A DNA stretch of 39,054 nucleotides. It comes from Ruminococcus sp. Lineage in GTDB: Bacteria; Bacillota; Clostridia; Oscillospirales; Ruminococcaceae. Of the stretch, positions 23,139 to 31,349 are shown piece after piece; positions within the stretch are counted from its first letter, which is position 1; each line of letters starts with the position of its first letter. Position numbers and translations under genes: made by a program. The stretch covers positions 1 through 39,054 of the forward strand of contig JAGCYM010000006.1 in NCBI GenBank assembly GCA_017960805.1. Direction: 5' to 3'. The notes under the pieces were generated by a model, which was not told where the DNA came from, ran no database searches, and saw only the letters and a list, made by a program, of their open reading frames with translations.

Positions 23139-24291
23139 CTTTCTCCTTAATTGAATCAAGCAACCTGCTAAGTGACTGACCGATAAGTTGTCCGCTGAAC
23201 TGGACCTGATCAAGTGTGTTGCAGTGTGATCCGACTTCTATCAAAAGACTTCCCGTTGTAAGATCCTGATTATAGTGGCGATAGTCGAACAGGATGGGGC
23301 GTGTGAGACCTTTGTTATCTGATTCTAGCTGCTGCTGAAGACAGCAGGCGAAGTGAAAGTTCTTCATGTAATCCGGCATTCCCAGAGTCCCGTCATCACA
23401 TCCGGAGATTATCATTACCTGAGCAGCTTCTTTTCCGTCTATTTCAGTATAAGGCTGGATAGCAGTCCCTTCTCCGGATATCGCATCCCTATGAATGTCA
23501 AGTGCTACCTTTATGCTAGGATACTGTTCAAGGATAGGTAATATAGTTTCTCTGCTTCTAGAGTACGAACCGTTGTATGATGGAAAATCGTGTATATCTG
23601 TTGCGTGAATAACACTATAACCTGCACCTTCCAGTTCTGCCTGTATTGCGTTGCCTACCATGATCATGTTTTTTGTGTCATCTGTTGTGCGGTAGTTGAA
23701 TCCGGAATCATATTTTTCCCGTACATATGGTTCGAAGCTTTCTGTAGTATGTGTGTGATATATCAGTATCTGAGGCTCATCCGTGTCAGTTACCGTGAAA
23801 TTCGGAAGACATCGGCTTTCTGATATAAGGGTATCATTTGGGACTTCGGTCTTATTATTTACCTGACCGCCATTCTGAAGATCAAAATATGTTGTTCCGC
23901 TGTATGATCCATAAGTTGTACGTATAATATCTCCGCCCTCAGTATAATCACTGCTTTCGGGATATGGCTTTGGTCCGGGATCTTTTGATATCATGTCAAG
24001 CGGACTGATCAGTTTTACTCTTGTATCAGTTTCATCAGCCAGACCGTATCCTTCAGAAAGAGTTATACTGCTCTGCAGGATAGAAGCATCTGCCTTTATA
24101 TCACAGCTTTTTTGCATAGTCTGCTTTGTATCATCAGTATCACTGCCTTTAATCCTGGTGTTCCCTATATCAATAAATGTATTCTTTATGGCCGGAAAGT
24201 TACTTGCGGATAATACTGCAATAAGCGGCAGAGATAAAAGGATTAAAAGCCTTGCTGTCTTTGTTATGCTTTTGCGTTTATATCGTGTCAT
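23119..24291 (-). CDS. spoIIP: Stage II sporulation protein P
   Basis: 390 aa from ATG 24291 (GGTGGAA upstream). The open frame continues 57 codons but has no signal-like start there. It has a basic N-terminus, one membrane helix (about residues 9-27), a low-complexity spacer, then the amidase/endopeptidase domain: ILIYHTHTTESF (metal-binding His and Glu), VALDIHRDAI, and HYNQDLTTGSLLIEVGSHCNT. SpoIIP cleaves peptidoglycan during engulfment of the forespore, working with SpoIID and SpoIIM. Its presence supports a spore-forming Firmicute. In Bacillus it is controlled by sigma-E. I cannot confirm a sigma-E box here. Confidence 0.93.
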   Translation of the reverse strand: MTRYKRKSITKTARLLILLSLPLIAVLSASNFPAIKNTFIDIGNTRIKGSDTDDTKQTMQKSCDIKADASILQSSITLSEGYGLADETDTRVKLISPLDMISKDPGPKPYPESSDYTEGGDIIRTTYGSYSGTTYFDLQNGGQVNNKTEVPNDTLISESRCLPNFTVTDTDEPQILIYHTHTTESFEPYVREKYDSGFNYRTTDDTKNMIMVGNAIQAELEGAGYSVIHATDIHDFPSYNGSYSRSRETILPILEQYPSIKVALDIHRDAISGEGTAIQPYTEIDGKEAAQVMIISGCDDGTLGMPDYMKNFHFACCLQQQLESDNKGLTRPILFDYRHYNQDLTTGSLLIEVGSHCNTLDQVQFSGQLIGQSLSRLLDSIKEKDEKKNK

Positions 24292-24504
24292 GATTCCACC
24301 TGCCCTGATCAGTAATGCCTTTACATTAATAGTATTTCCATTACTTTCATCATATTCATACGGAGATGTAAATATACATTCAAAACGTCCGTGAAATCTG
24401 AAAATCATGTTGTAATTGATATATTCGTAAAGTTTTTTCAGGCTCTGGATCATATAAAACATTTTATAATCATAATAAATGGAATAATGAGGGATATTAG
24501 AGAA

Positions 24505-24527
24505 TCATGACGAATAAGATGTCATGA
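24505..24527. promoter_or_regulatory. Inverted repeat before the deacetylase ribosome site
   Basis: TCATGAC and GTCATGA, perfect 7-bp arms with a 9-nt centre, directly upstream of AGAGGTG. It could be an operator or a hairpin that affects translation. In the 24292-24504 stretch I see no gene. Confidence 0.45.
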
Positions 24528-24539
24528 GAGGTGATGTTT

Positions 24540-25412
24540 GTGTATAGGACATATAGTGTATCAAGGTTCCTTTGGCTCTTGCTTGCTGATGCCTTTGTTT
24601 TTTCGATCTGCATGGTGTTTTTCTTTGTAGGAAAATGTTTCCTGTCATCAGCGGACAGTCAGAATGAGGAGCCAGTCAGGCTTCCGGTAATAATGTATCA
24701 CAGTATTTACGGTGACAATCGGTCACAATATGTAGTTACTCCTGAACAGGTCGAAAATGATCTCTGCTGGCTCAGAAACAACGGGTATGAATCAGTCACT
24801 GCTCAGGAAGTGATTGAGTATACGAAGGGCAGGGGGACGCTTCCGCTAAAACCTGTTATGATAACACTGGATGATGGATATTATAATAACCTGAAATATA
24901 TGCTTCCTCTTCTTGAAAAGTATGATATGACAGCGGTCATATCTGTAGTCGGGACGTATACGGACAATGATGCCGCCTGTGATCCAAATGTTCCAAGCTA
25001 TTCATATCTTACATGGGATGATATTATGCTGCTTGTCGGTTCAGGGAGAGTTGAGCTTGGAAATCATACATATAGTATGCACTCACTTAATGCTGAAAGG
25101 ACAGGATGCCGGAAAAGAAGCGATGAGACCGAGGATGAATACAGAAAAGCGTTTAATGAAGATATTTCAAAGCTTCAGGATGAGTTTAAAAAGAATATCG
25201 GAATTAGTCCTGTGGTTTTCACATATCCCTTTGGAGCGGTATCCAGGGAAAGCCTGCCAGTGATCCGTGAAAATGGTTTTCTTATGACGCTGACATGCCG
25301 TGAGAAAGAAAACTATATAACACGTGATCCTGATTGTCTTTACGGTATTGGAAGATTCAACCGGAGCGGTCTTACTTCAACTGAGGAGTATATGCGAAAA
25401 ATAACAGAGTAA
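24540..25412 (+). CDS. Membrane-anchored polysaccharide deacetylase
   Basis: 290 aa from GTG 24540 (AGAGGTG six nt upstream). GTG 24531 or ATG 24534 would add three or two residues but are too close to that site. An N-terminal anchor (about 11-35: LWLLLADAFVFSICMVFFFVG) precedes a NodB/CE4 domain. That domain has LPVIMYHSI, MITLDDGYYNN (metal-binding Asp pair), ELGNHTYSMHSL (His pair) and VFTYPFGA. It should remove N-acetyl groups from peptidoglycan or a related polymer outside the cell. It is divergent from spoIIP, and such enzymes are common in spore-cortex and envelope remodelling. Confidence 0.9.
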   Translation: MYRTYSVSRFLWLLLADAFVFSICMVFFFVGKCFLSSADSQNEEPVRLPVIMYHSIYGDNRSQYVVTPEQVENDLCWLRNNGYESVTAQEVIEYTKGRGTLPLKPVMITLDDGYYNNLKYMLPLLEKYDMTAVISVVGTYTDNDAACDPNVPSYSYLTWDDIMLLVGSGRVELGNHTYSMHSLNAERTGCRKRSDETEDEYRKAFNEDISKLQDEFKKNIGISPVVFTYPFGAVSRESLPVIRENGFLMTLTCREKENYITRDPDCLYGIGRFNRSGLTSTEEYMRKITE

Positions 25413-25417
25413 TAGGA

Positions 25418-25442
25418 ATGGCAGATCTGTCTGATCTGCCAT
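25418..25442 (+). terminator. Hairpin after the deacetylase gene
   Basis: A 10-bp perfect stem, ATGGCAGATC/GATCTGCCAT, with a 5-nt loop, 6 nt after the stop. The tail (ATTTCC) is weakly T-rich, so it may be only a moderate terminator. Confidence 0.6.
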
Positions 25443-25466
25443 ATTTCCGTATGTTCAGTTGTAACT

Positions 25467-26150
25467 TTACAGACACTCCACATCATGAAAGAGAAAATGG
25501 AGCCTGTCTATATGCTTGTTTGTGTGCCAGTGTCCGAGATACCATGCCGTATAATCAAGTTTTTCTTCGATCGTGTCAAGCCATTCTTCAGTACTGTTAT
25601 CAACTTCTGACTGATCGATACAGGAGAGAAAGCATTCTGTTGGAATATACTTTGCAGGGCATGTATGTGAGAAAACGATATTAATGTCGTTATTTGCGAT
25701 CTGCTCTTCAACATATTCCTTGATAGCAGAAGATGGTTGCTCGTCAGGCCACCATTTATGTCCGTTGGATAGCCTGTAATACTTGTCAACGCTGTATGCA
25801 CCACCTATAACAAGGCATTTTTTACCTTCCAGCAGGAAAATGTCACCGTCGACAGGAAATAGTATATTGGGGAAGTCTTCTTCAAACAGGACTCGTCCGC
25901 CATTCCATTCCTTCTCAGAATATGAAGCGATATTCTGAGGACGATTCTCATGATTTCCGTGGATGCAGAAGAATGTGGATCCCAGCTTGCTCATTGCACG
26001 TTTCAAAGATATATCCTGAAGAGTTCCTGTGTAATTAAGTCCGACATCGCCAAGAATTACGATAATATCATCAATAGCAGGGGAGTGTTTTTCGAATAAT
26101 TCGTAGATTGGGCTCAGTGAACCATGTATGTCGCCGGTTATATATACCAT
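25467..26150 (-). CDS. Calcineurin-like metallophosphoesterase
   Basis: 227 aa from ATG 26150 (AAAGGAG upstream; the 26 extra codons before it cross the terminator hairpin). The family motifs are in order: GDIHGS, GDVGLN, GNHENR, VFSHTCPA and GHWHTN. These bind two metals and cleave phosphoester bonds. The substrate (protein, nucleotide or other) is unknown. It lies downstream of a strong terminator that ends only about 20 nt before its ribosome site, so its transcript must come from readthrough or a promoter not visible here. Confidence 0.88.
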   Translation of the reverse strand: MVYITGDIHGSLSPIYELFEKHSPAIDDIIVILGDVGLNYTGTLQDISLKRAMSKLGSTFFCIHGNHENRPQNIASYSEKEWNGGRVLFEEDFPNILFPVDGDIFLLEGKKCLVIGGAYSVDKYYRLSNGHKWWPDEQPSSAIKEYVEEQIANNDINIVFSHTCPAKYIPTECFLSCIDQSEVDNSTEEWLDTIEEKLDYTAWYLGHWHTNKHIDRLHFLFHDVECL

Positions 26151-26171
26151 ATAGTTTAGCTCCTTTCTAAG

Positions 26172-26213
26172 AAAAATAAAGTGAACAACTCCGCAGTCAG
26201 CGGAGCTGTTCAC
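26172..26213 (-). terminator. Terminator of the long minus-strand run
   Basis: A 14-bp stem, GTGAACAGCTCCGC paired with GCGGAGTTGTTCAC (one G-U), followed by TTTATTTTTC. It lies about 35 nt after the stop of the 26248 gene. Confidence 0.88.
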
Positions 26214-26247
26214 AGAAGTCTTTTGCATATTGAAAACTAAAAACTAT

Positions 26248-26874
26248 TTATATAGTTATCGGATCCTCGCCATAGTTAGCGGGACGTGTAGTGGTTTCGG
26301 TTTTCTTCTTTTCACCGCTGCTGGCGGTTGTTCCGGAGCTGCTTCCGCTTTCGCTTTCGGATGGAGTCAGCATCCAGGAATTCTGAGTCTTGTATCGTTC
26401 GATAAAGTCACCATAGAACTCACTGAAGCTGCTCATTCCCATTGATTTCCAAACCCAGTCATATTTCGGATCATTGTATTTTTCAAATTCCTCAGGTACT
26501 TCCTTGGTCTCTTCATAATCATCTATGTATTCCTGACTGTGTTCTGAGAAAAGAAGCATGTCATTGAGTGGGCCTGTAAGGAAAATGAGCGAAAAAGTAA
26601 GTGACAGTATCATGAATACTGAAATTATAACACCTGTAATTGCAAATCCTTTTCCGTCCTTGTGAGAAGCGAGGGAAATGAGGCCGAATATCAGCGCGGA
26701 TATCGATAATAATAACAGAAATACAGTTATTGCGGGATAGATTGTACAGCAGCATAAAATTACAGGCAGCAGACTGAAGACGAATGACATAATTGCCAGA
26801 GTAAGCTGTTTAGGCTTCTTTTCAGGCATCCTGTAATAATTATTGTTTCCCTGCTGAGGTTCCTGTTGGTACAT
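26248..26874 (-). CDS. DUF4190-like membrane protein
   Basis: 208 aa from ATG 26874, with GGAGGAG 8 nt upstream (the earlier in-frame ATG at 26892 lies inside the neighbour's end). A polar N-terminus is followed by three hydrophobic segments (around residues 30-55, 60-80 and 90-110), with the GLISLASHKDGKGFAITGVIIS pattern of DUF4190-like small membrane proteins. The C-terminal half is hydrophilic and Ser/Thr/Lys-rich. It is paired with the preceding gene, which has a similar Gly/membrane architecture. Function unknown. Confidence 0.75.
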   Translation of the reverse strand: MYQQEPQQGNNNYYRMPEKKPKQLTLAIMSFVFSLLPVILCCCTIYPAITVFLLLLSISALIFGLISLASHKDGKGFAITGVIISVFMILSLTFSLIFLTGPLNDMLLFSEHSQEYIDDYEETKEVPEEFEKYNDPKYDWVWKSMGMSSFSEFYGDFIERYKTQNSWMLTPSESESGSSSGTTASSGEKKKTETTTRPANYGEDPITI

Positions 26875-26875
26875 A

Positions 26876-27586
26876 TCAATATCCTCCTCCATCTGCTTTC
26901 TCAGTTAGAAAATCTAAGAGATATTTTATTCCTGAGGTTCCTGCACATGATAATACAAGTGTGATTAGTATCACCACAACTATAGTCGGTATCAGACGGT
27001 CAACTGGGTATGTATCATCACCCTTACATTTTTTAGCGGTACTCATTACTTTAAGACCGAGTACGACACATACAGGTACCATCAGAAAAGAAGTGAAACA
27101 GCTTCCTACGAAACCTATTACAAGAAGGATAGCAAGTATTTTGCTTGCCTTTTTCATAGCGGCAGTCTGAACGGGAGTATCAGCAGGTCTTTCATATGTT
27201 CTTCCGTTTACAACAGTAGTCTGAACAGGCTTTTGCTCTATGGTCGAGAAATCGGGAGTATACTGCTGCATTACAGGTTTCGGATATGGTGATGAGGAAT
27301 TCTGGGCAGGCTTGGGATAAGGTGAAGTAGAGCGCTGTGATGGCTGTGGATATAGCGATGTTGATCTTGATGGTGCCTGTTGGGAAGAACCTGTTCTTGG
27401 AGTTGTGTTGTACGCAGAATTAAGGCGTCTGTCGATCGTTTCGTGAGACTGTCCTTCATCGCACAGATGTCCTGCGTGGTTAGCTCCGCGCCTTTTTTCC
27501 TCCTTGATATCGTCAACTATACCATAATCCATTTCGTCTATCACATTGCTTGAAGACTCATCGATCATTTCTCTGTTGCCGAACAT
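26876..27586 (-). CDS. Proline-rich membrane protein
   Basis: 236 aa. A cytosolic N-terminal half contains tandem S/T-x-YPxP units (SLYPQP, SPYPKP, SPYPKP) in a Ser/Pro/Gln-rich linker (about residues 65-115). Two hydrophobic segments follow (about 150-172 and 200-218), then a short tail. AAAGGATG lies upstream. The gene starts 26 nt after metA ends, so the two are probably in one transcript. I do not recognise the family. The proline repeats suggest a flexible spacer or a protein-binding region. Confidence 0.7.
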   Translation of the reverse strand: MFGNREMIDESSSNVIDEMDYGIVDDIKEEKRRGANHAGHLCDEGQSHETIDRRLNSAYNTTPRTGSSQQAPSRSTSLYPQPSQRSTSPYPKPAQNSSSPYPKPVMQQYTPDFSTIEQKPVQTTVVNGRTYERPADTPVQTAAMKKASKILAILLVIGFVGSCFTSFLMVPVCVVLGLKVMSTAKKCKGDDTYPVDRLIPTIVVVILITLVLSCAGTSGIKYLLDFLTEKADGGGY

Positions 27587-27612
27587 ACCGTTTCACATCC
27601 TTTCAGATTGTA

Positions 27613-28560
27613 TCAGAATTGTGTTTCCCATGTCCAGCTGCGTATCTCCAGCTCATCCAGGTTATATGGAGTCTTCTGGTATACGCAGTAGTTAAGCCAG
27701 TTGGAAAACATAAGATTTGCCGTACATCTCCATGAGAACAGGGGAGTCTCATTCGGATCATCATTAGGGAAATAGTTGTAGGGTAGCTGTATATCGATTC
27801 CTTTGTCCTTGTCGCGGAAATACTCACTCGCGATTGTATCACGGTCATATTCAGAGTGACCTGTGATGAAGTACTGTCTGCCGTTCTTGTTTGCGACAAT
27901 ATGTACTCCGGACATTTCGGAAGATGTCAGTATCTCTAGCTGATCGACCTTTTCTATATCCTCACGTCGAACTTCAGTGTTTCGGCTGTGAGGAACGTAG
28001 AAAATATCATCAAATCCTCTGAGGAGCTGTCTGTTTTCTATTTCAACCTTATGCGGGAATATTCCGAACATCTTCTGCTCAAGCGGATACTTGGGAACTC
28101 CAAAGTGATAGTAGAGTCCGGCCTGTGCGGCCCAGCAGATGTACAGCGTGGAGAATACATGGGTCTTGGACCATTCAAATATGGTCGTTATCTCATCCCA
28201 GTAGTCTACCTCTTCATATTCAAGGAGCTCAACTGGAGCGCCTGTTACTATCATTCCGTCATACCGGTCGTTCTTTATCTCATCAAACGTTTTGTAGAAC
28301 GCCTCAAGATGGTGATGTGAGGTGTTTCTTGAAACATGGGAAGCCATCTGCAGAAGATCGATATCTACCTGCAGGGGAGTGTTACTGAGGAGTCTCATCA
28401 GCTGGCATTCCGTTTCTATCTTCTTTGGCATAATGTTAAGGATGATCACCTTCAGAGGACGAATATCCTGATGCTCGGCTCTTTCTTTTGACATTACGAA
28501 TATGTTTTCGTCTCCAAGCGTTTTGAACGCCGGAAGTTCCGATGATATGCGTATCGGCAT
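27613..28560 (-). CDS. metA: Homoserine O-acyltransferase, predicted acetyl-CoA type
   Basis: 315 aa, full length for the family. The glutamine-amidotransferase-like fold has catalytic C142 ([11 protein letters not shown]), H235 and E237 (GHSEYD). Residue 111 is Glu ([16 protein letters not shown]). Published work on this family links Glu111 to acetyl-CoA use and Gly111 to succinyl-CoA use, so O-acetylhomoserine is the predicted product. This is the first committed step of methionine synthesis. AAAGGGG precedes the ATG. The gene is 31 nt after the 28592 gene, so there is no room for a long leader riboswitch. Confidence 0.93.
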   Translation of the reverse strand: MPIRISSELPAFKTLGDENIFVMSKERAEHQDIRPLKVIILNIMPKKIETECQLMRLLSNTPLQVDIDLLQMASHVSRNTSHHHLEAFYKTFDEIKNDRYDGMIVTGAPVELLEYEEVDYWDEITTIFEWSKTHVFSTLYICWAAQAGLYYHFGVPKYPLEQKMFGIFPHKVEIENRQLLRGFDDIFYVPHSRNTEVRREDIEKVDQLEILTSSEMSGVHIVANKNGRQYFITGHSEYDRDTIASEYFRDKDKGIDIQLPYNYFPNDDPNETPLFSWRCTANLMFSNWLNYCVYQKTPYNLDELEIRSWTWETQF

Positions 28561-28591
28561 TCTAACCGCCCCTTTCTAAATAGTGGATATA

Positions 28592-28966
28592 TTACTTGTT
28601 TTTGCAGTGTTCACACGCATTGAGGAAACTGTCGACGTTTTCGCAGACTGTGCTTCCTTCAGTGAGAAATTTAAGCTTATACAGGCTCAGTAGCTTTGAT
28701 TTGTCCAGAGGCTCGAAAGATAATGTCTCAATGCCTTTCATAGCGCTTTTGAGCATTACTGAGCGGACGAGCCCGTCACAGAGCATAAGATCATTTCCGT
28801 CGTCGTAGTCAAATACTACGGTGCGTTCTGTCTCATATGAATATGCTATATAGCCGATGGCATCCGTGCCGTCAAGAGCTTCTGTGATATGTACTTTTCT
28901 GTCTCCGGCTATGGCCAATATCTGCTCATAGCCCTGAGTATCGAATCTTTCCTGTATCTCGAGCAT
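28592..28966 (-). CDS. Hypothetical protein, possibly GNAT-like
   Basis: 124 aa. The pattern IGYIAYSYETERTVV, then LCDGLVRSVMLKSAMKGI, resembles the beta-hairpin and first helix of an acetyltransferase-like fold, but no acetyl-CoA-binding turn is clear. It ends CEHCKNK, a possible metal or disulfide CxxC. It is 1 nt from rluB's end, so the two are coupled. Function not recognised. Confidence 0.65.
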   Translation of the reverse strand: MLEIQERFDTQGYEQILAIAGDRKVHITEALDGTDAIGYIAYSYETERTVVFDYDDGNDLMLCDGLVRSVMLKSAMKGIETLSFEPLDKSKLLSLYKLKFLTEGSTVCENVDSFLNACEHCKNK

Positions 28967-28967
28967 C

Positions 28968-29699
28968 TCAGTTGACCTTTCCTATAGCTGTTCTCAAAGC
29001 ACGGAGTTCCTCAGCAGTGAGTTCTCTCCATGCTCCCGGTTTCAGCATGCCAAGCTTTATAGGACCGATGCTTACGCGTCTGAGTCTTGCGACCTCAAGG
29101 CCTACTGCTTCACACATCTTTCTTATCTGACGGTTCCTGCCTTCCTTGATGGTCATGAGAAGAACGACTCTGCCCGGTTCCTTCTCCTTGACTACGACTG
29201 TAGCGGGAAGTGTTTTCTTTCCTTCGATCTCAACTCCTTCAGAAAGCTGAACGAGCTGATCGTCATTTATATCTGGACGGACTGTTACCCTGTATGTTTT
29301 TGAGACGTGTCTGCTCGGATGCATTATGCTGTTAGCGAAATCTCCGTCATTGGTAAAGAGGAGAAGTCCCTCTGAGTTGCGGTCAAGTCTTCCTATAGGG
29401 TAAACTCTTTCCTCAACTCCCTCGAGGAGATCCATAACACAGCGGCGGTCAAGTTCATCAGATACAGTAGTTACATATCCGCGCGGTTTATTCATCATTA
29501 TGTATATCAGATTCTTCTTGCGGGGCATGTATATGCGCTCGCCGTCGATCGTGATCAGATCCTTGAATCCGCATTTGTCACCAAGCTTTACGGGGTGACC
29601 GTTAAGCTTTACTCTGCCTTTGGATATAAGCTCTTCAGCCTTTCGGCGTGAGCAGTATCCGCTGTCGGCAATCATTTTCTGAATCCTTATCTTTTCCAC
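28968..29699 (-). CDS. rluB: 23S rRNA pseudouridine synthase, RluB/RsuA family
   Basis: 243 aa from GTG 29699 (GGGAG upstream). It has an N-terminal S4 RNA-binding domain (IRIQKMIADSGYCSRRKAEELI, residues about 4-25). The catalytic domain contains YPIGRLDRNSEGLLLFTNDG, with the essential aspartate in GRLD, and then RQIRKM. It converts a uridine in rRNA to pseudouridine. The target (RluB-type U2605 versus RsuA-type) cannot be fixed from the sequence, but length and gene context near scpAB favour RluB. Confidence 0.9.
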   Translation of the reverse strand: MEKIRIQKMIADSGYCSRRKAEELISKGRVKLNGHPVKLGDKCGFKDLITIDGERIYMPRKKNLIYIMMNKPRGYVTTVSDELDRRCVMDLLEGVEERVYPIGRLDRNSEGLLLFTNDGDFANSIMHPSRHVSKTYRVTVRPDINDDQLVQLSEGVEIEGKKTLPATVVVKEKEPGRVVLLMTIKEGRNRQIRKMCEAVGLEVARLRRVSIGPIKLGMLKPGAWRELTAEELRALRTAIGKVN

Positions 29700-29712
29700 A
29701 TTTTCTCCCTTC

Positions 29713-30858
29713 TCAGGAAAATAGCTTCCTGAGCTTCGATATTATGTTATTTATAGTACCTCTTCCCGCTTTTTCTGAAATATCTGAGTACTCAGCGTCT
29801 TCAGATGCGTTAAGAGGGATTCGTCTTATTTCATTTCCGTCATATCTTATGCTCAGCTCTCCGAGCTCATCACCGGTTTTTACAGGAGCGTAAATAAACA
29901 GTGGTGATATGACTGTATATGTCAGCTTCTTCTCATCCGCTTCCAGTACAGTTACAGGTTCCGGTAGTGCGGATGGTCTGACTTTTATATAATCCTTATC
30001 GCTTCCCGCGAGAGGGATGCTCAGATCCTCGGGAAGCTCAGGATGTATAGTATGAACCCGCTCAAAAGCGTAGTCATACATATTCATATGGTCATCCCAG
30101 TCGTTGCGGTCATTAAGAGTGACACAGATAAGATTAAGGTCTCCTCTTTCGCATGCGGAAACAAGACATCTTCCGGCTTCATCCGTGAAACCTGTCTTTA
30201 CTCCGTATGTACCGCCGTATAATGAAAGCAGCTTGTTGGTGTTCCGGAGCCATCTAGTGTATGGAGGGTTGCCGAATTCAAGCTTTATATTTTCACAGGA
30301 GCAGATATCCCTGAACACTTTGTTGCGAAGCGCGTGTGATGACAAAACTGCCATGTCATATGCTGAAGAGCCGTGACCATCGCCTTCAAGACCTGACGGG
30401 GTGACAAAGTATGTCTTGGAAAGGCCCATCTGCTGAGCCCTCGCATTCATGATCTCTGCGAATCGTTCATTGCTTCCTGCTATCTTTACAGCGGCTGCGT
30501 TTGCAGCATCATTCCCGGACGGAAGAAGCATTCCGCAGCACAGGGCATACTTGGTAACTATGTCACCTTCCTGCAGCCCCATGGAAGATCCCTCAACGTG
30601 AATAGCCTTACTGTCAACAACGAAAGGTTCGTCCAGGTTACCGCTTTCTATGCAGAGAAGCGCTGTCATGATCTTTGTGGTGCTTGCCATCGGCAGCTTT
30701 TCTTCACAGTTTTTCGAGTAAATGATCTCACCTGTATCTGCTGATATCACAACAGCTGCCCTGGCTGATACTTCAGGAATATCTGTCGCGTAAGCAACAG
30801 GAAAATGCAGTCCCGCTGTCAGCAGGACCGCAGATATAACTGATATGATTCTTTTCAT
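29713..30858 (-). CDS. dacF: D-alanyl-D-alanine carboxypeptidase (DacF type)
   Basis: 381 aa from ATG 30858; GGAGGT sits six nt before it, while an ATG at 30864 is too close to that site. A signal peptide (about 1-25) is followed by a serine-type penicillin-binding domain with S59TTK62, S114GN and K221TG, and a C-terminal beta-rich domain. It trims D-alanine from peptidoglycan stem peptides. The operon position next to GerW/YtfJ and ScpAB is typical of DacF in Clostridia, linked to sporulation and growth. A C-terminal amphipathic helix (IINNIISKLRKLF-like) may hold it on the membrane. Confidence 0.9.
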   Translation of the reverse strand: MKRIISVISAVLLTAGLHFPVAYATDIPEVSARAAVVISADTGEIIYSKNCEEKLPMASTTKIMTALLCIESGNLDEPFVVDSKAIHVEGSSMGLQEGDIVTKYALCCGMLLPSGNDAANAAAVKIAGSNERFAEIMNARAQQMGLSKTYFVTPSGLEGDGHGSSAYDMAVLSSHALRNKVFRDICSCENIKLEFGNPPYTRWLRNTNKLLSLYGGTYGVKTGFTDEAGRCLVSACERGDLNLICVTLNDRNDWDDHMNMYDYAFERVHTIHPELPEDLSIPLAGSDKDYIKVRPSALPEPVTVLEADEKKLTYTVISPLFIYAPVKTGDELGELSIRYDGNEIRRIPLNASEDAEYSDISEKAGRGTINNIISKLRKLFS

Positions 30859-30923
30859 GGACATACCTCCGCAGCACTGGAATATACTGCTAAAATGTAT
30901 GCGTGAAAAGTTCAGTGTATGAA

Positions 30924-31340
30924 TCAGTCGTTGAAAGAGATGTCTCCGTCGTCCTCAGAATCGCCCTTTCTCTTTGCGAGGAAGTCCTGGACCTTCTCGA
31001 TGATTGAAGGAACAGAGTTGATAGCACTTGAGATCGGATCATTGGTTGTTTCCATACCTACCATCTTTGCCTCTCCGTTAGGGGAGATAACGAGGAATCC
31101 CTCGGGCTTGATGCTTACACCAGCGCCGGCGCCGCCGCCAAAGAGGTCCTTGTCGTACTTGGAAGGAAGATCTGAACCGCCTGAAGCGAATCCGTATGAT
31201 ATCTTTGAAACGGGGATGATGGTTGTGCCGTCCTCAAGTGCGAGAGGCTCTCCGATGATGGAGTTTACATCAGCCATTTCTCTTATCTTGTCGATAGAGA
31301 TTCCAAGTATTTCGTGTACGGGTGTCTTCTTGTTATCCAT
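30924..31340 (-). CDS. GerW/YtfJ family sporulation protein
   Basis: 138 aa. It contains HEILGISIDKIREM, the signature GEPLALEDGTTIIPVSKISYGF, and glycine-rich FGGGAGAGVSIKPEGFLVI. All are typical of GerW/YtfJ, which is needed for normal spore germination in Bacillus. The C-terminus is an acidic tail. It sits between DUF2953 and dacF, as in many Clostridia. The 65-nt gap to dacF holds only the GGAGGT site and no clear promoter. Confidence 0.9.
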   Translation of the reverse strand: MDNKKTPVHEILGISIDKIREMADVNSIIGEPLALEDGTTIIPVSKISYGFASGGSDLPSKYDKDLFGGGAGAGVSIKPEGFLVISPNGEAKMVGMETTNDPISSAINSVPSIIEKVQDFLAKRKGDSEDDGDISFND

Positions 31341-31349
31341 AGTAATTCC

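Noticed and set aside
24292-24462. 57-codon N-terminal extension of SpoIIP
   Set aside because: The downstream ATG has a ribosome site and is followed by the basic/hydrophobic anchor expected at the SpoIIP N-terminus. The extension has neither.
25418-25684. Plus-strand frame of 88 codons after the deacetylase
   Set aside because: It begins inside the terminator hairpin and lies antisense to the metallophosphoesterase, whose motifs are unmistakable.
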